A stretch of DNA of 20,140 nt from Stramenopiles sp. TOSAG23-2 (taxonomy: Eukaryota > Sar): positions 1 to 20,140 of the forward strand of contig LT649562.1 in assembly GCA_900128395.1 (NCBI GenBank). The letters are read 5' to 3'. The notes under the pieces were generated by a model, which saw only the letters and a list, made by a program, of their open reading frames with translations, made no database searches and was not told the origin of the DNA. The position numbers were made by a program, and so were the translations under genes. How positions within the stretch are numbered: the stretch's first letter is position 1; the number at the start of each line of letters is the position of its first letter. This document shows, in pieces, positions 1 to 8,961 of the stretch.

Positions 1-260
1 AACAAATTTGTACCGAAAATTTACGACTGGCCGGCACACTAAAAATTATATCAGGTCTCCATACTTTTATGAATTATTATATTAGATACAAAATATAATA
101 TATATATATTAATAGGAGAATGGATATTATATAGAAACAAAAGAAATAGATTTTAAAGGTAAATAATAAGAATATCATATTATTATATATTTATATATAC
201 ATATTTATATATACATATTTCAGAAGCAGGTATAAAAATAGCTTCATCTTCTAACTATAC
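1..260 (+). promoter_or_regulatory. Upstream region and probable core promoter of the aspartyl-tRNA synthetase gene
   Basis: AT-rich DNA with no supported gene. It holds a short 14-bp tandem repeat (187-220) and, at 231-238, the sequence TATAAAAA, a good TATA-box candidate. If transcription starts about 25-30 bp downstream of it, the start would be near 258-268, just before the first ATG at 289. The TATA-like element lies outside the duplicated block that begins at 261, so only one copy of it exists. A similar GGTATAAAAATA string recurs at 10272-10283 in the TLC/MYND divergent region. Promoter assignment is inferred from position and sequence only. Confidence 0.5.
187..220. repeat. 14-bp AT-rich tandem repeat, about 2.4 copies
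   Basis: The unit ATATTTATATATAC occurs at 187-200 and exactly again at 201-214, with a partial third copy to 220. It lies just upstream of the TATA-like element at 231. It is probably slippage-derived promoter-proximal DNA; no function can be read from it. Confidence 0.8.
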
Positions 261-544
261 ATATATATATCATCTTTTTTAAAAAAATATGGCAACTATT
301 GAGGAACTCGAAGAGCAGGTCAAAGCACAAGGTGAAGTGGTAAAAGCAGCAAAAGCAGCTGATAAAACATCAGATGAAACAAAAGCTGCTATTGCAAAAT
401 TATATATATATCATCTTTTTTAAAAAAATATGGCAACTATTGAGGAACTCGAAGAGCAGGTCAAAGCACAAGGTGAAGTGGTAAAAGCAGCAAAAGCAGC
501 TGATAAAACATCAGATGAAACAAAAGCTGCTATTGCAAAATTAT
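261..544 (+). repeat. Perfect tandem duplication (period 141 bp) over the 5' end of the synthetase gene
   Basis: Bases 261-403 and 402-544 are identical over 143 bp, offset by 141 bp with a 2-base overlap (AT). The unit carries the AT run and T/A-rich leader, the ATG, and the first 38 codons, which encode most of the WHEP domain. The absence of any mismatch implies a very recent event or an assembly error. The period is a multiple of three, but the leader inside copy 2 puts a TAA (421-423) in frame with the first ATG, so copy 1 cannot read straight into the gene. Each copy contains two AGGT tetranucleotides (317-320 and 330-333; 458-461 and 471-474), which matters for possible splicing. Confidence 0.95.
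289..423 (+). pseudogene. Truncated duplicate of the synthetase 5' end (44-codon upstream ORF)
   Basis: The first copy of the duplicated block starts with ATG at 289 in exactly the same context as the downstream start (A at -3, G at +4). It encodes 38 residues identical to the synthetase N-terminus, then six residues from the AT-rich leader of copy 2 (YIYHLF), then stops at TAA 421-423. Seen directly: the frame and the stop. Inferred: if the transcript starts before 289 and is not spliced, scanning ribosomes meet this ORF first, which should reduce synthesis of the full protein. Alternatively, bases 319-459 or 332-472 are removed as an intron and 289 is then the true start codon. It is unlikely to be a functional peptide in its own right. 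Confidence 0.7.
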
Positions 545-2268
545 TGGAGATAAAAAAGGCTATTACAGCATTGAATCCAGATCATCCACAAGCTATTAAA
601 AAGAAAGAGAAAAAGAAGAAGAAGAAAAAAAGTGGTGACAAACCAGCTTTAACTAAAAAACAATTAAGAATGATTGAAAGAGAGAAAAAATTAAAAGCTG
701 CTGCAGAAGAGAAAGCGAAAAAAGCATCAGAAGCAACGACATATGGTGAAACTGGCGTTATTATGTCAAAATCTGTTTCTGGCCGTTCATGGATTAACAT
801 TCAAGATTTAAACAAAAATATTAGTGGACAAAAAGTACTTGTACGTGGACGTGTACATTCAGTTCGTGCACAATCAAAAAATGTGTTCTTTACATTGCGT
901 GCAACCACATTTACGGTACAAGCAATTTTAACAAAAAGTGACAGTGCAACAAAAGATATGTTACAATTTGCTGGTGCAATACCACGTGAAAGTATTGTTG
1001 ATGTGGAAGGTGTTGTTACGACTGTAAAGGACACGATTAAATCAGCAACGCAAGGGGATGTTGAAATTAATATTAGTTCCATCTTTGTTGTTTCAAAGTC
1101 AGCACCTGAGTTACCATTTGCCGTGTCAGAAGCATCAAAACCTGGCTCCATGCTTTTCAATGAAGGCGAACTTTTAGCATCAAAAGATAATGATAAAAAA
1201 GAGGAAAATGCCGTTGTAAAAGTTGGCTTGGCAACTAGGTTGAACTATCGTTGGATTGATATTCGCACTCCTGCCCATCAAAGTATTCTACGTGTACAAT
1301 CGCATGTGTGTAATTTGTTCCGTGAATTTTTATATACAAGAGATTTCGTTGAAGTTCATACACCAAAATTAAATGCAGGTGCAAGTGAAGGTGGTGCAAA
1401 TTGCTTTACGTTAGATTATTTCGGCACAGATGCTTGCCTTGCGCAATCTCCTCAGTTGTTCAAACAGATGACAGCTGCATGCTCTGGCTTAGGCCGCGTA
1501 TTCGAAGTTGGTCCAGTTTTTCGTGCTGAAAATTCACATACGCATCGTCATTTATGTGAATTTACTGGTTTGGATATGGAAATGGAAATTAAAGAACATT
1601 ATTTTGAAGCCCTTGAAGTATTTTCGGATTTATTCATTTTTATTTTTGAACAATTGGACCTTCGCTGTAAACATGAGTTAAATTTGATTGCACAAATGTA
1701 CCCGGTAGAAAAATTCAAATTTTTAAAACCATCTTTACGTTTAACATTTGCAGAAGGTTGTGCATTGTTAAAAGAACATGGTATATCGGATTATGAAAGG
1801 GATACCTTGGGTGTTACACCACAAAGCCCAGTCGAAGATCTTTCAACGCCAAATGAAAAACTTTTAGGTCGTATAGTTAAAGAAAAATATGGCACTGACT
1901 TTTTCATGATGGATGAATATCCATTAGCTGCAAGGCCATTTTACACAATGCCACATCCTGAAAATCCAGAATTATCAAACTCGTACGATTTTTTCATGCG
2001 TGGTGAAGAAATTATGTCTGGTGCACAACGTGTTCATGATCCGGAACTGTTGGTTCAACGTTGTAAAACAAAGGGCTCGCATGGGGAGCCAATGAGTGAC
2101 GAAGCTATTGAAAGTATTAAAGGATATATTGATTCTTTCCGTCATGGTGCATTACCACATGCTGGTGGTGGTGTTGGACTTGAACGTGTAGTAATGCTTT
2201 TCTTAGGTTTGAAAAATATTAGGCTTGCATCTGCATTCCCTCGTGATCCAAAACGTATTAGTCCATAA
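430..2268 (+). CDS. Cytosolic aspartyl-tRNA synthetase with N-terminal WHEP domain
   Basis: Class II synthetase, 612 aa, that charges tRNA-Asp with aspartate in the cytosol. Residues 4-48 match the WHEP helix-turn-helix (QVKAQGEVVKAAKAA followed by AKLLEIKKAI). Residues 57-100 are lysine-rich, including the amphipathic tRNA-binding helix seen before eukaryotic AspRS cores. Residues 121-225 form the OB-fold anticodon domain. Catalytic core: motif 1 around 296-315; QSPQLFKQ at 339-346; motif 2 with FRAE at 364-367 and RHLCEFTGLDMEME at 373-386; motif 3 with GGGVGLERVVM at 579-589. The C-terminus FPRDPKR is typical of eukaryotic/archaeal AspRS and separates it from AsnRS and LysRS. The start at 430 is the first ATG giving an uninterrupted frame. 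If the upstream duplicate is spliced out, the CDS would begin at 289 and give the same protein. WHEP is not part of yeast or human AspRS. Confidence 0.95.
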   Translation: MATIEELEEQVKAQGEVVKAAKAADKTSDETKAAIAKLLEIKKAITALNPDHPQAIKKKEKKKKKKKSGDKPALTKKQLRMIEREKKLKAAAEEKAKKASEATTYGETGVIMSKSVSGRSWINIQDLNKNISGQKVLVRGRVHSVRAQSKNVFFTLRATTFTVQAILTKSDSATKDMLQFAGAIPRESIVDVEGVVTTVKDTIKSATQGDVEINISSIFVVSKSAPELPFAVSEASKPGSMLFNEGELLASKDNDKKEENAVVKVGLATRLNYRWIDIRTPAHQSILRVQSHVCNLFREFLYTRDFVEVHTPKLNAGASEGGANCFTLDYFGTDACLAQSPQLFKQMTAACSGLGRVFEVGPVFRAENSHTHRHLCEFTGLDMEMEIKEHYFEALEVFSDLFIFIFEQLDLRCKHELNLIAQMYPVEKFKFLKPSLRLTFAEGCALLKEHGISDYERDTLGVTPQSPVEDLSTPNEKLLGRIVKEKYGTDFFMMDEYPLAARPFYTMPHPENPELSNSYDFFMRGEEIMSGAQRVHDPELLVQRCKTKGSHGEPMSDEAIESIKGYIDSFRHGALPHAGGGVGLERVVMLFLGLKNIRLASAFPRDPKRISP

Positions 2269-2719
2269 AAAGGAGGATATATGGGAATTTGTTTAATTCG
2301 GAAACGACGGGAGAAAGGCTGCGAGAGAGTATGAAGAGGAGTATGAACTTATTTTTTTAAAAAAACTAGATAAAAATATTATTTTTATTTTTATTTATAA
2401 ATTTACGCATAATTTATTTTTAATTTACATTTTTATAAATTTAAAAGTATATTTCGTAAAAAATCAAAAAATATTTTTTATAGTACGAGTATATAAGAAA
2501 AATTTTTGTATTGTCTCGTACGAACACGTATTATCAGGAAATTAACACAAATATTTTTATAAATTGTGAAATACTTAAACGTATACAATCATATCAATAT
2601 TATACTACGTATTATATATATCATATTTGACTTCGTCGTAGAATACCTGGTAGAGGAGTAAATTTTCTCTATTTTTATTTTTACCACACGCACACATAAT
2701 TTTTCAAAAAATATTTGTC
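2269..2719. other. Convergent intergenic region (3' flanks of synthetase and scaffold genes)
   Basis: This 451-bp gap separates two genes that converge on it, so it must hold both 3' ends. The first 70 bases after the synthetase stop are moderately GC-rich; the rest is strongly A+T with long T and A runs. I see no supported ORF, tRNA or convincing structured RNA. Individual polyadenylation signals cannot be chosen reliably in such AT-rich DNA. Confidence 0.6.
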
Positions 2720-5700
2720 TTAATAATCATCTTCATCATCGTATATATTTTTCTGCTCCTCTAATACACTTGGATCAACCATACGACCTAATCCAATTTT
2801 TTTAAACAATTTAGAGGCAAATCTACTTTTTGATATTGCTCTTTTAGCAGCTTGTTTTGTACGATATTGTATTGTTGCTTTTCTTTTTGCTTCTTTTTCC
2901 GCTTCTGTTAATTCTGGGATTGGTTCATATCCTTTAGCTATTAACCATGCTAATGAACGATCAAAATCTTTATTATTAATAGCTGTGGCTTTTGTTACGG
3001 CATCACGATCATACCTTAGCTCGTGAACAAGTTTTAAAAACGTCTCATCTGCAAAGTACTTATCATGCACTTTATTTTGTACGGCTGCAGCTGCTGCTTT
3101 TGTCGCTGCAACTGCTGCCTTGGATCCTTTTACAGTATTTTTCCGTGATTGTAAAGCTAGTTCTAATGCACGCTGTTCAACAGCTCGCACAAATTCGCCA
3201 TTATTTCCATTAGGATTGGTTTGTTCCGCATACCATGGTAAAAATTCTTCAAAATCTATTTTTCCATCCCCATTTTGATCCATCTCAACTAATAATCTTT
3301 GAACATTTTTTGTTCTTACTGGCTTACAAAGCTCCCAGTTCAATAATGCTTTTAATTCTTTTTCATTTAATTCTCCACTACCATCCTTATCAAATTCCTC
3401 AAATGCTTTTTCTGCTTTCTCTTCGCATAAATCAAACCATTGTGGATCTAAACGTTCAATTTCTTTTGTTTTTAAGTTATGATATCTATATTCCATTATT
3501 TCTGGAACCCAAACTTGTTTCCACCTCGCATCGTCATGTTTAAATATGCGGCCATCATGGTAATGTCGCAATTTAAGTCTTCCACTATTCCATGCAGGTA
3601 TAAAAACTTCTTCAAACGCATCGACAGCTTTATCGTCTTCTAACCAATCTGCTGGTGGGACATCGATTAAAAACTCTTCTCTACACCATCGTACAAAAAC
3701 ATCTTTTTTCTCTTTAAATGCTCTGTGATCAATTGGTCCAACGGCAGTACCAGGTACCAATGGATGTTCAATCATTTCTTTGATGTTTTCAGGTACAAAA
3801 TTTTCATATGCAGCATTTTTAGCAGCATCGTATTTTTCATCTACTTGCTTTTTCACTTCTATAATTTTATCAATGCCTTTCGATAATTTGTCAATACCTT
3901 TCATCATGGCATTTCCAGTTACCTTTGCAACCACTCGGGCAGTTTTCAAACCATTTGCTTCTATTCTCATTTTAAAACGCATCAATTTTAAGAATTTCGA
4001 TGCTTTTCGACCGTATACGGAATCTGATGTGAACCAGTCTAAAAATTCTTCAAAATCAATTACACCATTTCCATCCTTATCCATTTCAGCCATACAATCC
4101 TCTAAATCTTTTCCATCAATAGGCTCATGTAACTCTTCCCTCATCATTTCACTCACTTCATTTATATCAATAGATCCGCTGTTATCCGCATCGTAACGCT
4201 CAAATGCTTTTTTGACCACTTCCCTCATATTATCCATACGAGCTTTCTTTGCAGCAGCTGCTGCTTCTTTTGCAGCATGTTCTATCTGGAATTGTTGGAT
4301 CGTTTTCCACCCTCGACGTTTTATAATATTATGCGCTTTGTTATGGGTACCAGCAGATTTTTTAAACTGCTTTCTTTCTTCCACCAATACGTATTTATGG
4401 TATTGCATTCTTCCTTTTAGATGTCCTAGTTGGTAACACTCCATACAATACGTATCTTCGCATTCTTTACAAGCCATTTGAGCTAATCTAACTTCACACG
4501 TACCACACATTTGTTTATTTGCATGCAATGCTTGAATGTTACACGATACAATTCTATGGGACTGGTAGGAACCAGTCAAATGTGATTCTTCCATACAGTC
4601 GTCGCACATTGGTACATCGCACGCATCTAGACACTTCCAAGTTGCCAGATCGTTTTCACATACCATACACAATGCTGCTTGTTTAAATTTCAATGGTGAA
4701 GGAACTCCCCATGCTGGGTCATCCGGTGGCAATGTCCCATCTTCCATTGCAGTTAATAGCGATCCAAGTTTTTTCTTCACAACGGGTTCTCCTCGCGGTG
4801 TTTCATAACCATTTGGGCGATCAAAGGAAATAGCACCAGTTATACGATTTAAATAAAACACATTACCCTGACGATCTTTCTTCCGCACCCATAATGGCTC
4901 TTTTTCCCAATAATCACCTGCTGCAGCAGCTCGCACAATAACTTTTCTTGCATACCATCCACGTGCAATACGTTGTATATTGATCATTCTCGGCAATTCA
5001 ATATAATTTAATTTATCTAATTTTTCTTGTAAAAATGTCATAATATCACCTGCATTGAATTTTCCTGTATAGTCCTCTTGGACCCAATCAAATATTTCAT
5101 CTGGCTCTGGTTGTTTTAATTTTTTACCTCCTCGACGGCCATAACGCCAATATAGACGTAGTCCAGGTATTTTCATAACTTTGAACCGTACCCCCAATGA
5201 CCTGCCATAATCATTTGGATCTTCCTCTGTTGCATCAATTTTAGCAAATTGAACCCTTTCATTTACACGAAAAATTGGTTGTCGGGTCCATTCATCAACT
5301 TCCTCAACAACTTGTGCCATTCTACCAAAATTTAATTTTCTACCTGCCAAGTCCACCATCGTACTAGCTGCAGTTGCAAACTCTTTCTTTTCAGAAGCGG
5401 TTTCAGACCATGGTGCGAAAAAATGTACAAAAACCATATGGAACTTTTTCATTTCACTGCTTGCATTGTATGGTGTCAATTTCAAGACATCCTTTTCCCG
5501 CTTCACTCGAATATCAAATAAATATTTATTTTTTGCTCGCATTTGCTCAGCTAACGTTTGTGCAAGAATTTTTCTAAATATTTTTTGTATAGCCTGGGCA
5601 GATCTAAATTCTAATGCATCCTTGACTTTTTTTGCTTGTGACCTCCATTTTGCTAAGTTTGGGCGAAGATACCTTGTTCGTGACATAAATAAAATTGTTT

Positions 5701-8542
5701 TCCTCATTATTCCACGTCTTTTCGCTTTTTTGGACCATCGATCCCATGTTTCTACCAATGTTGCATTTTTCCAATGATTCATAGCACGCCTTGCAAGTTT
5801 TTTCAAATGCAAAACACGTTTAATTTCTTTATGCCAGGCATGAAAATGTTTCGTACCATGCACGTTGAAAAAATGTCGATCTCCCTTTTCCTTCAATGAA
5901 TAAAAAAATTTTCTACGCTCCCAATATTGTATCCAATGCCTCAATCGTTTCTTTCTGTTGTATCTATTTTCCCATTTTAACGCTAATGCTTTATTTCGCT
6001 TCATGACTTTTCTATGTCTTTCATATCGATCTAGCAATTCAAATGATATCATAGCATCCCATAACCAATATTTCTCTTTGTAAAAATCAATAGCCATTTG
6101 AATTCTCTCACGTCGCCAGAATAAAAACATTTTCATGACTTTAAATGTTTCTCTAATTCTGATGGCATTTGCTTTTTTTACTTTAGGAATTTGATCAAAC
6201 GAATTCCAGGTTTCTAATGCTGCACAACTTAAAAATACGCGCCTGGCTAATTTCTTTCTATAATCTATATTATATTCCGTTACCTCACGCCAAGAACGGA
6301 ATGCGGATGCTTTTATTAATGAAGACCAATACATATATGCTTTTCTCATCAATGCACGTATTCGTAACTCTTCTGCTACATACACCGTCCATGCGTGTAT
6401 GGCAATTTTTTTCTTTTTCTTACACATGTGAACAATGGCTTTTGTATGTAATTTTAAATCTGCCCTAGCTTTTCTAGAATTTCGTATGGCATTTGTGACG
6501 TTTTTCCATGCATATAAATTAGGTATAAATATAGCATATTGATTTTCTCGCCATCTTAACAGAACGCGGCGTCGTAAACGAGCACGTTTACGATCATGAA
6601 ATCTTTGAGAAACTTTCATAACTAAATTTTTCTTTGTATTATATTCTTGCTGTGCATATTTTCTTCCAAATCTACCTCGGATTCTTGCTTGAAGCCGTAA
6701 TGCCATATTGGTTTCTAAAATGAACTGTTCCTTCCAAAGACGAACCATTCTTTGTCCATACAAACGACGCATAAATTGTTGCAATATACGAGCACTTCTA
6801 TCAACTCGTGCCATGATACTTGCTGCGATATTTTTCATCATTTGTGCAATGGAAAAAGATTGAAATGCATTTTGAATTTTTATTGCCGCTACATGACGTT
6901 CTGCCTCTTCCATGAGCAATTTCATGGACGCGGTGGAATCATCTATTGTTTCTGTTATGGTTAAAACAAATTTTCTAATTTGATAGTGACGGAAGACATC
7001 TTGTATAGATGCTGCAGCATTATTACGTTCAGCTGATTCTAGCATGAAGTTTATCGCTTCCATTACATTATCTAAATACTCCTCGCGAAATTTTCTAGCT
7101 GCTTCACGTCCACGACGACCACGGAAGATAGCTTGAATTTTGCGTGCCGCATTTCTTAATATTAATGTTTCTCTATATTTGCGTCTTCCAATTCTACCAC
7201 GAACGACTCTTTGTAAACATATTGTAGCGATATGTTGAATAATTTTCCATCTTAAATATAATCTTCGATTTATCATTTTTCTCCTACCTAAATATCCTCT
7301 AAATATACGCTGTATAATTAGTGATGCTTCTATTTCATGTTTTCTTCGCAATTTATTTTTTATAATTTTTCTTGCTAAAACACATCTCCATTTTCTTTGA
7401 AGCATGATTACTTTTCTTTCAAAACGTATTAAACGTCTACGATATAATAAATGCCTTAACTTTCTGCTCCTATATGCCAATTGTAACGTACATGCTGCAT
7501 TAATTCTTTCTTGTTCTACACAAAGCTCAACAAAATGTCTCCATTTTTTAAATCCACCACTTATCTTGTTGTGTAAAAAATTTAATAAAAATTGTTTTAA
7601 TTTTTCTTGTCCATGTGCAAGTGCAAATTGTCTCATTTCCTCTTCTTTCTCTTCCTCCCTCGCTTTAATATTCCATTTTACCCAATGATCGAATCCAGCT
7701 AATATTGCCTTGTTTCTAATCCTTTCTAGTATTTTTCTAGCCTTTCGCATTCCTCTTTCTACGACAAAGCCATTTAAATTATGTTCAAATAAAAAGTCTA
7801 ATGGTAAAGTATCACGGATTGCTACCATATCCTCGAATAATTGTTTTTTCGCAACTTGCCTATCTTCATCTACTCTTTTTGTTTTCTTTTTAATTTTGGA
7901 CAATGACGTTCTCATAGTTTCCGGAACTTGTGCTGACATAATATTTTCATACAGATTCTGCTCCATAGATTGAAAATTTGAAGTGTTATTACTAATATTC
8001 GAACTTTCACGTTCTGTATAAAAGTCTTTTTGTGTTTGACCAATATCAACTAGTTTTGGTTCTGCACATGGTGCAGATAGATATGGATTTTTTTTATTTA
8101 CATTTCTTCTTTGATATTCTGCAAATGATTCTTTATCACTATTCGAAAATATCGGTCGTTGTTGTTGTTTCTTTCTCTTTTTTTTGCTAAAGCCCCAATT
8201 TACAGGAGCAGTGGCTGGACGATTATTATTGTTACTATTATTACTAGCTTGTTTTTTATTATTACTTCTTGGATCAAACGTAATTGGACGACGTGGTTGT
8301 TTTTTTTTTCGTCTTTTCGGGACTGGCGAAAAAACTCTTTCGGTATTTGCCATTTTACCTCTGTAGAAAAATTGATTGACTGATACTTCGTTTATAATTG
8401 TTATATCAGTTTCATTTGTTTTTACACTGCGATGACTTTCCTCATCCGAAGAAACCTCTTCACTAATACTTGGTCGCTGAATATTATCAACAACGGTATT
8501 GCCATTATTATCGTCATCAGCAACAATGTCTGACTCTGACAT
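2720..8542 (-). CDS. Giant IQ/Sfi1-like/thioredoxin-like/WW/B-box/EF-hand scaffold protein
   Basis: 1,940 aa, no intron seen. Order: acidic then lysine/asparagine-rich disordered N-terminus (1-150); a run of IQ motifs (for example 406-421, 438-453, 465-480, 613-628, with later ones near 981-992 and 1186-1200) that should bind calmodulin or centrin; tryptophan-punctuated basic helices at about 655-970 resembling Sfi1 centrin-binding repeats; a thioredoxin-like fold at 1033-1178; a WW-like segment at 1210-1243; two B-box-like zinc modules at 1292-1382 (CxxC pairs plus H1321, H1329, H1374, H1382); four canonical EF-hand loops at 1451-1462, 1488-1499, 1718-1729 and 1755-1766; a second, degenerate WW-like segment at 1673-1700; and a UBA-like helical segment at 1828-1872. 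Inferred role: a Ca2+-responsive scaffold of the basal body, flagellum or cortical cytoskeleton. The first ATG is used; no orthologue name is recognised. Confidence 0.85.
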   Translation of the reverse strand: MSESDIVADDDNNGNTVVDNIQRPSISEEVSSDEESHRSVKTNETDITIINEVSVNQFFYRGKMANTERVFSPVPKRRKKKQPRRPITFDPRSNNKKQASNNSNNNNRPATAPVNWGFSKKKRKKQQQRPIFSNSDKESFAEYQRRNVNKKNPYLSAPCAEPKLVDIGQTQKDFYTERESSNISNNTSNFQSMEQNLYENIMSAQVPETMRTSLSKIKKKTKRVDEDRQVAKKQLFEDMVAIRDTLPLDFLFEHNLNGFVVERGMRKARKILERIRNKAILAGFDHWVKWNIKAREEEKEEEMRQFALAHGQEKLKQFLLNFLHNKISGGFKKWRHFVELCVEQERINAACTLQLAYRSRKLRHLLYRRRLIRFERKVIMLQRKWRCVLARKIIKNKLRRKHEIEASLIIQRIFRGYLGRRKMINRRLYLRWKIIQHIATICLQRVVRGRIGRRKYRETLILRNAARKIQAIFRGRRGREAARKFREEYLDNVMEAINFMLESAERNNAAASIQDVFRHYQIRKFVLTITETIDDSTASMKLLMEEAERHVAAIKIQNAFQSFSIAQMMKNIAASIMARVDRSARILQQFMRRLYGQRMVRLWKEQFILETNMALRLQARIRGRFGRKYAQQEYNTKKNLVMKVSQRFHDRKRARLRRRVLLRWRENQYAIFIPNLYAWKNVTNAIRNSRKARADLKLHTKAIVHMCKKKKKIAIHAWTVYVAEELRIRALMRKAYMYWSSLIKASAFRSWREVTEYNIDYRKKLARRVFLSCAALETWNSFDQIPKVKKANAIRIRETFKVMKMFLFWRRERIQMAIDFYKEKYWLWDAMISFELLDRYERHRKVMKRNKALALKWENRYNRKKRLRHWIQYWERRKFFYSLKEKGDRHFFNVHGTKHFHAWHKEIKRVLHLKKLARRAMNHWKNATLVETWDRWSKKAKRRGIMRKTILFMSRTRYLRPNLAKWRSQAKKVKDALEFRSAQAIQKIFRKILAQTLAEQMRAKNKYLFDIRVKREKDVLKLTPYNASSEMKKFHMVFVHFFAPWSETASEKKEFATAASTMVDLAGRKLNFGRMAQVVEEVDEWTRQPIFRVNERVQFAKIDATEEDPNDYGRSLGVRFKVMKIPGLRLYWRYGRRGGKKLKQPEPDEIFDWVQEDYTGKFNAGDIMTFLQEKLDKLNYIELPRMINIQRIARGWYARKVIVRAAAAGDYWEKEPLWVRKKDRQGNVFYLNRITGAISFDRPNGYETPRGEPVVKKKLGSLLTAMEDGTLPPDDPAWGVPSPLKFKQAALCMVCENDLATWKCLDACDVPMCDDCMEESHLTGSYQSHRIVSCNIQALHANKQMCGTCEVRLAQMACKECEDTYCMECYQLGHLKGRMQYHKYVLVEERKQFKKSAGTHNKAHNIIKRRGWKTIQQFQIEHAAKEAAAAAKKARMDNMREVVKKAFERYDADNSGSIDINEVSEMMREELHEPIDGKDLEDCMAEMDKDGNGVIDFEEFLDWFTSDSVYGRKASKFLKLMRFKMRIEANGLKTARVVAKVTGNAMMKGIDKLSKGIDKIIEVKKQVDEKYDAAKNAAYENFVPENIKEMIEHPLVPGTAVGPIDHRAFKEKKDVFVRWCREEFLIDVPPADWLEDDKAVDAFEEVFIPAWNSGRLKLRHYHDGRIFKHDDARWKQVWVPEIMEYRYHNLKTKEIERLDPQWFDLCEEKAEKAFEEFDKDGSGELNEKELKALLNWELCKPVRTKNVQRLLVEMDQNGDGKIDFEEFLPWYAEQTNPNGNNGEFVRAVEQRALELALQSRKNTVKGSKAAVAATKAAAAAVQNKVHDKYFADETFLKLVHELRYDRDAVTKATAINNKDFDRSLAWLIAKGYEPIPELTEAEKEAKRKATIQYRTKQAAKRAISKSRFASKLFKKIGLGRMVDPSVLEEQKNIYDDEDDY

Positions 8543-8961
8543 TCTTTTTTACTCTTTTTTAATGTATATATATATATATATGTAAAGTTTCAATATGTGT
8601 ATTTAGATTAATATAGTGTCATATTGGTCAATAGCTTTGTCTTTCGATTTAATATTATAGTGTTGTTGCTCTTTTTATAAGAAAATTTGCTTGTCTTACC
8701 ATCCGTTCTTTTGCTTTTTTTTGCTATGTATATATAAAGTATAATTGGACTTTACATAATAATAATAGTTGCAACTTGTACTCTTCTCTTCTAATAAAAA
8801 ATGTAAACGGCAAAGGAAAAAAAAGGCTGGTGATACATATAGGGATATATGAAAAAGTACTAGTATAGTATAAATTGTACTAAAATAGGATTTTTTTATG
8901 ATTGGGAAATAATGGAAAACTCAAAATAATAAAATCTCATCTCCAACTTGATTTTTTATTT
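8543..8961 (-). promoter_or_regulatory. Intergenic region: promoter of the scaffold gene and 3' flank of the TLC gene
   Basis: 419 bp between two minus-strand genes. A (TA)n run at 8565-8581 lies 22 bp upstream of the scaffold ATG, with an A/G-rich leader between. The remainder is AT-rich with no supported ORF or RNA gene. The 3' end of the TLC transcript should fall in its low-coordinate neighbourhood. Transcription start and polyadenylation sites are not resolvable by eye. Confidence 0.5.
8565..8581. repeat. (TA)n microsatellite next to the scaffold start codon
   Basis: Uninterrupted TA dinucleotides, about 8.5 units, 22 bp upstream of the minus-strand ATG at 8542. It resembles the AT runs just upstream of the synthetase ATG (261-270) and the TLC ATG (9851-9863). 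It could act as a TATA-like or nucleosome-free element, or be neutral slippage DNA. Confidence 0.8.

Noticed and set aside
2992-8383. Plus-strand ORFs of 60-138 codons opposite the scaffold gene
   Set aside because: They lie antisense to a long frame with recognisable domains, encode hydrophobic low-complexity peptides and show no family motifs. They are shadows of the A/K-rich coding strand.
8848-8895. Similarity between 8848-8895 and 20090-20128 (both with TATATGAAAA, GTATAAAT and ATAGGA)
   Set aside because: The match is gapped and built of AT-rich words that are expected by chance in this DNA; not enough for a shared element.
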